From Phycisphaerales bacterium UBA1845 (GTDB lineage Bacteria; Planctomycetota; Phycisphaerae; UBA1845), in NCBI GenBank assembly GCA_002338715.1, contig DDIR01000079.1, positions 1-58,636 on the forward strand: a stretch of 58,636 bases of DNA, given 5' to 3'. Under the pieces are notes generated by a model that was not told where the DNA came from, made no database searches, and saw nothing but the letters and a program-made list of their open reading frames with translations. Below are positions 56,288 through 58,636 of the stretch, piece by piece (position 1 is the first letter of the stretch; every line of letters begins with the position of its first letter). The translations under genes were made by a program, and so were the position numbers.

Positions 56288-57028
56288 ATGAATGATTCCG
56301 CCGAACTCGACGCTCCGCAGACGTGGCTGGACCGGCAGGTCCACGCCCGTCCGGAACTGCCGTACATCGCCCCGTTCATGACCTTCCTCGCATTGATGGC
56401 CGTCGGTCAATTCTTCGAAGGTCCGCAGCACCTTCCTTGGCTTTACACGCTCCGCACCGTCGGCGCACTCGTCGTCTCGCTGATGTTCTGGAAATACTTC
56501 CCACCACTGGGCAAACCGCACATTCTGCTGTCCGTTGTGTTAGCCGTCGTTTCAACAGCAATGTGGATCTACGTCCACAAATGGTTCGCCGCGCAAAGCT
56601 GGTACCCCAAGACGCAGATCATGGGCACCGATGCGGAACCGAAAGACTATTACAACTGTTACGAACAGTTGGGCCGCGGCTGGGCGCTCTGGCTGTTTTT
56701 GATCGTGCGGATCGGCGGCGCGTCGATCGTCGTGCCGATCGTCGAGGAAATTTTCTGGCGCGGATTCGTGCTGCGCGTGCTGATCGATTCGCGCCGCTTC
56801 GAGACCGTCCCGCTGGGCATGTACACGCTGCGATCCTTTATCATCTGCTCCGTCGCGTCAGCCCTCGAACACCCGATGTGGGAGGTCGGCATCTTATGCT
56901 GGCTCTTCTGGAACCTGCTGTTCTACTGGAAGAAGAGCCTGCTGTTCATGATGGTGATGCACGGTCTGACGAACTTCATGCTCTACACCTACGTAGTCTG
57001 GAAAGAGGACTGGGTGTTCTGGTCGTGA
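56288..57028 (+). CDS. CAAX-prenyl-protease-related (CPBP) membrane protein
   Basis: 246 residues with about seven hydrophobic helices. The catalytic pattern of CPBP glutamic proteases is present: PIVEEIFWRGFVLR (EExxxR), ALEHPMWEVG and a final VMHGLTNFML (His/Asn). This variant is like the CAAX-protease-related proteins associated with PEP-CTERM/exosortase systems, consistent with the PEP-CTERM protein at 8170. Substrate unknown. Confidence 0.88.
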   Translation: MNDSAELDAPQTWLDRQVHARPELPYIAPFMTFLALMAVGQFFEGPQHLPWLYTLRTVGALVVSLMFWKYFPPLGKPHILLSVVLAVVSTAMWIYVHKWFAAQSWYPKTQIMGTDAEPKDYYNCYEQLGRGWALWLFLIVRIGGASIVVPIVEEIFWRGFVLRVLIDSRRFETVPLGMYTLRSFIICSVASALEHPMWEVGILCWLFWNLLFYWKKSLLFMMVMHGLTNFMLYTYVVWKEDWVFWS

Positions 57029-57052
57029 TTAGGCGAGCAAAGCGGCGAAACG

Positions 57053-57805
57053 ATGAACACGAGCGGCAGTCACATCCAATCGCCGTCTAGCCGACTCCCT
57101 GAGAACGCGAAATGTCTTCAATGCAACTACCCGCTACGCGGCCTGCCCGGAACCGTCTGTCCTGAGTGTGGCAATCCGTTCAACCCAAACAACACATCGA
57201 CGTTTCACATTCCCGTTTGGCCGAACAGACTGAGGCGAATGGGGAGACCACCGGGAACGCTTGGCAACTGCATCGTGCTCGTTTTTACGTTGCTGATGGT
57301 GTACGCATTCAGCAGTCCCGCGTTGCCGCCCGACACAATCGGGACGATCCTGGTCATACTTGGACCATTGAGCGCGATTGTTGTTGTCATTTGGGGAATC
57401 GGTCTGGCCTCACGTTGGATCGCACGAAGAATGCCCGACCCACCACAGGCTCAAGCGATGCACCGCTGGATTATCACGGCCGTCATGCTCGTGATTATTA
57501 CATCTATGGTTCTTTTTCCATGGCCCATGTATGTTCGTTTCTACTTGAGCCGCGGAGATTTGGAAGCCGCACTGAAAAACAGGACACAAGTTCCGAGCCA
57601 AGTCAACAAAGTCATCGGCTTGTATCACGTCGAAGAGATCGTCGCGGGGGCAGACGGCTGCATGTTCATTAAGGTCGGCGGGAGCATATACAAGGACAAA
57701 GGTTTCTGGAAAATCCCGAAAGGCACTCCGGTCCCCAACGGACATTCATTCGCCACATACAAACTAACTGACGAATGGTACGCGGGCGGGAAGTGGTATC
57801 CGTAG
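57053..57805 (+). CDS. Zinc-ribbon membrane protein
   Basis: 250 residues. Residues ~21-42 form a zinc ribbon (CLQCNYPLRGLPGTVCPECG). Three hydrophobic helices lie at ~77-95, ~99-120 and ~141-160. The C-terminal ~80 residues are soluble. This arrangement of CxxC-YxLRGL-CPECG plus membrane helices is common in planctomycetes and of unknown role. It ends 3 bp before selB and is likely cotranscribed with it. Confidence 0.88.
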   Translation: MNTSGSHIQSPSSRLPENAKCLQCNYPLRGLPGTVCPECGNPFNPNNTSTFHIPVWPNRLRRMGRPPGTLGNCIVLVFTLLMVYAFSSPALPPDTIGTILVILGPLSAIVVVIWGIGLASRWIARRMPDPPQAQAMHRWIITAVMLVIITSMVLFPWPMYVRFYLSRGDLEAALKNRTQVPSQVNKVIGLYHVEEIVAGADGCMFIKVGGSIYKDKGFWKIPKGTPVPNGHSFATYKLTDEWYAGGKWYP

Positions 57806-57808
57806 ACG

Positions 57809-58636
57809 ATGAATGAAACCAAACCACATTCAACCAACCACCTCATCCTCGGTACTGCCGGGCATATCGATCATGGCAAGACTTCTTTGATCGAGGCGCT
57901 GACCGGGACGAACGCCGATCGTCTGCCCGAAGAGAAGCGCCGCGGGATGACCATCGAGCTTGGGTTCGCTCAACTTCGGCTGAGTGATTCCGATGGTTTG
58001 GGCGATTTCGATTTCGGCGTGGTCGATGTTCCGGGGCACGAGCGTTTCGTGCGCACGATGGTAGCCGGCGCGACGGGTGTTGACCTGGCGCTGATCGTCG
58101 TGGCGGCTGACGATTCGGTGATGCCCCAAACCGTCGAGCACATCGAGATTCTGCAATTGCTCGGCGTAACGCGGGCGGTGGTCGCGATCAACAAGTGCGA
58201 CCTCGTCGACGAAAGTCTCATCGACCTCGTCGAAACCGAACTGGCTGAGATGCTTGAAGGTACGCCGCTGGCTGGCTCGCCGATGGTTCGCGTCTCGGCG
58301 GTCAAGCGTACCGGATTGGATGAACTGCGGACCGCGATCATCACCCAAGCCGGGAAAGTCGAGCGCATACAAACCGACCTGCCCTTCCGCATGCCCATCG
58401 ACCGCGTGTTTTCCGTCGCGGGGCGCGGCACCGTCGTCACCGGTTCGGTCATCAGCGGCAGCGTTTGCGCCGGCGACACGCTCGAACTTTGGCCCCACGG
58501 CGAAACGGTCCGCGTGCGCGAAGTGCAATCGCATGGGCAAACCAACAACCAATCGCAAGCCGGTCAGCGAACCGCGATCAACCTGCAAAGCACGGGCAAG
58601 ACCGCACCCGAGCGCGGCGACGAGTTGGCCGCCCCC
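57809..58636 (+). CDS. selB: Selenocysteine-specific translation elongation factor SelB (3' end outside the window)
   Basis: The first 276 residues of a protein that continues past the window edge. It opens [18 protein letters not shown] ([12 protein letters not shown], GTPase G1), then [18 protein letters not shown], the SelB form of switch I, with G3 DVPGH, G4 NKCD and G5 VSA. Domain II begins around 190. These features separate it from EF-Tu and IF-2. SelB brings Sec-tRNA to UGA codons by binding the SECIS hairpin, which fits the SelW-like gene at 54541. Start ATG 57809 lies 3 bp after the zinc-ribbon gene's stop. Confidence 0.95.
   Translation, partial: MNETKPHSTNHLILGTAGHIDHGKTSLIEALTGTNADRLPEEKRRGMTIELGFAQLRLSDSDGLGDFDFGVVDVPGHERFVRTMVAGATGVDLALIVVAADDSVMPQTVEHIEILQLLGVTRAVVAINKCDLVDESLIDLVETELAEMLEGTPLAGSPMVRVSAVKRTGLDELRTAIITQAGKVERIQTDLPFRMPIDRVFSVAGRGTVVTGSVISGSVCAGDTLELWPHGETVRVREVQSHGQTNNQSQAGQRTAINLQSTGKTAPERGDELAAP

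Noticed and set aside
1..58636. tRNA, rRNA, CRISPR arrays, transposases or phage genes
   Set aside because: Intergenic regions were read for tRNA T-loop sequence and repeat arrays; none was found. This was by eye and a covariance search could still find a divergent tRNA.

Overview
The window looks like a chromosomal segment of a planctomycete, most probably of the Phycisphaerae side of the phylum. This is inferred from gene content only. It carries secreted proteins with lamin-tail domains and Cys-rich repeats, dockerin-like C-termini with two Asp-rich calcium loops, several orphan prepilin-like proteins, a PEP-CTERM protein, and a base composition that looks GC-rich with little operon structure. 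I see no rRNA, tRNA, CRISPR array, transposase or phage gene.

Layout. 0-11 kb holds mainly exported proteins: a 1447-aa lamin-tail protein divergent from a secreted nuclease-like protein, then a His-rich small protein, two pseudopilins and two related exported proteins with different C-terminal anchors. 11-19.7 kb has a flippase-like membrane protein, aroA, and a minus-strand group of a PilT-like ATPase, a GspE/PilB-like protein whose nucleotide-binding motifs are all degenerate, and a CvpA-like membrane protein. 19.7-23.6 kb is an apparently lower-GC island of unrecognised genes bordered by two ATTCCC-N8-GGGAAT palindromes. 23.7-28.5 kb has a lipoprotein, proC and a proline-catabolic dehydrogenase, and infA. 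28.5-33 kb has a dockerin remnant, a 953-aa beta-propeller protein and a TPR lipoprotein. 33-42.5 kb has a glycosyltransferase, a BshC-like protein, a DUF1844 protein, a rhomboid protease, folP, an ArsR-SRPBCC fusion, a ZIP transporter and an ABC exporter. 42.6-49 kb has two large putative metalloproteases and a lipoprotein. 49-58.6 kb has clpB, an HTH protein, a barrel-like protein with two tiny related peptides, clpS between two copies of a 78-bp inverted-repeat element, a CAAX-protease-related protein and selB.

Main discovery. A gene that normal ORF calling misses lies at 54541-54771 on the minus strand. It encodes a 76-residue SelW/Rdx-family protein with an in-frame TGA exactly at the second redox position (C-M-Q-U). 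The same window ends in selB, the selenocysteine-specific elongation factor, which makes recoding of that TGA plausible. The gene has a good ribosome-binding site, a downstream terminator and candidate SECIS hairpins directly after the TGA.

Other notable signals are the pseudo-ATPase next to an intact PilT, a palindrome over the start codon of the ArsR-SRPBCC fusion, an internal start inside that fusion, a possible ATC start codon, and two paralogous 44-45 residue peptides behind a barrel-like protein.
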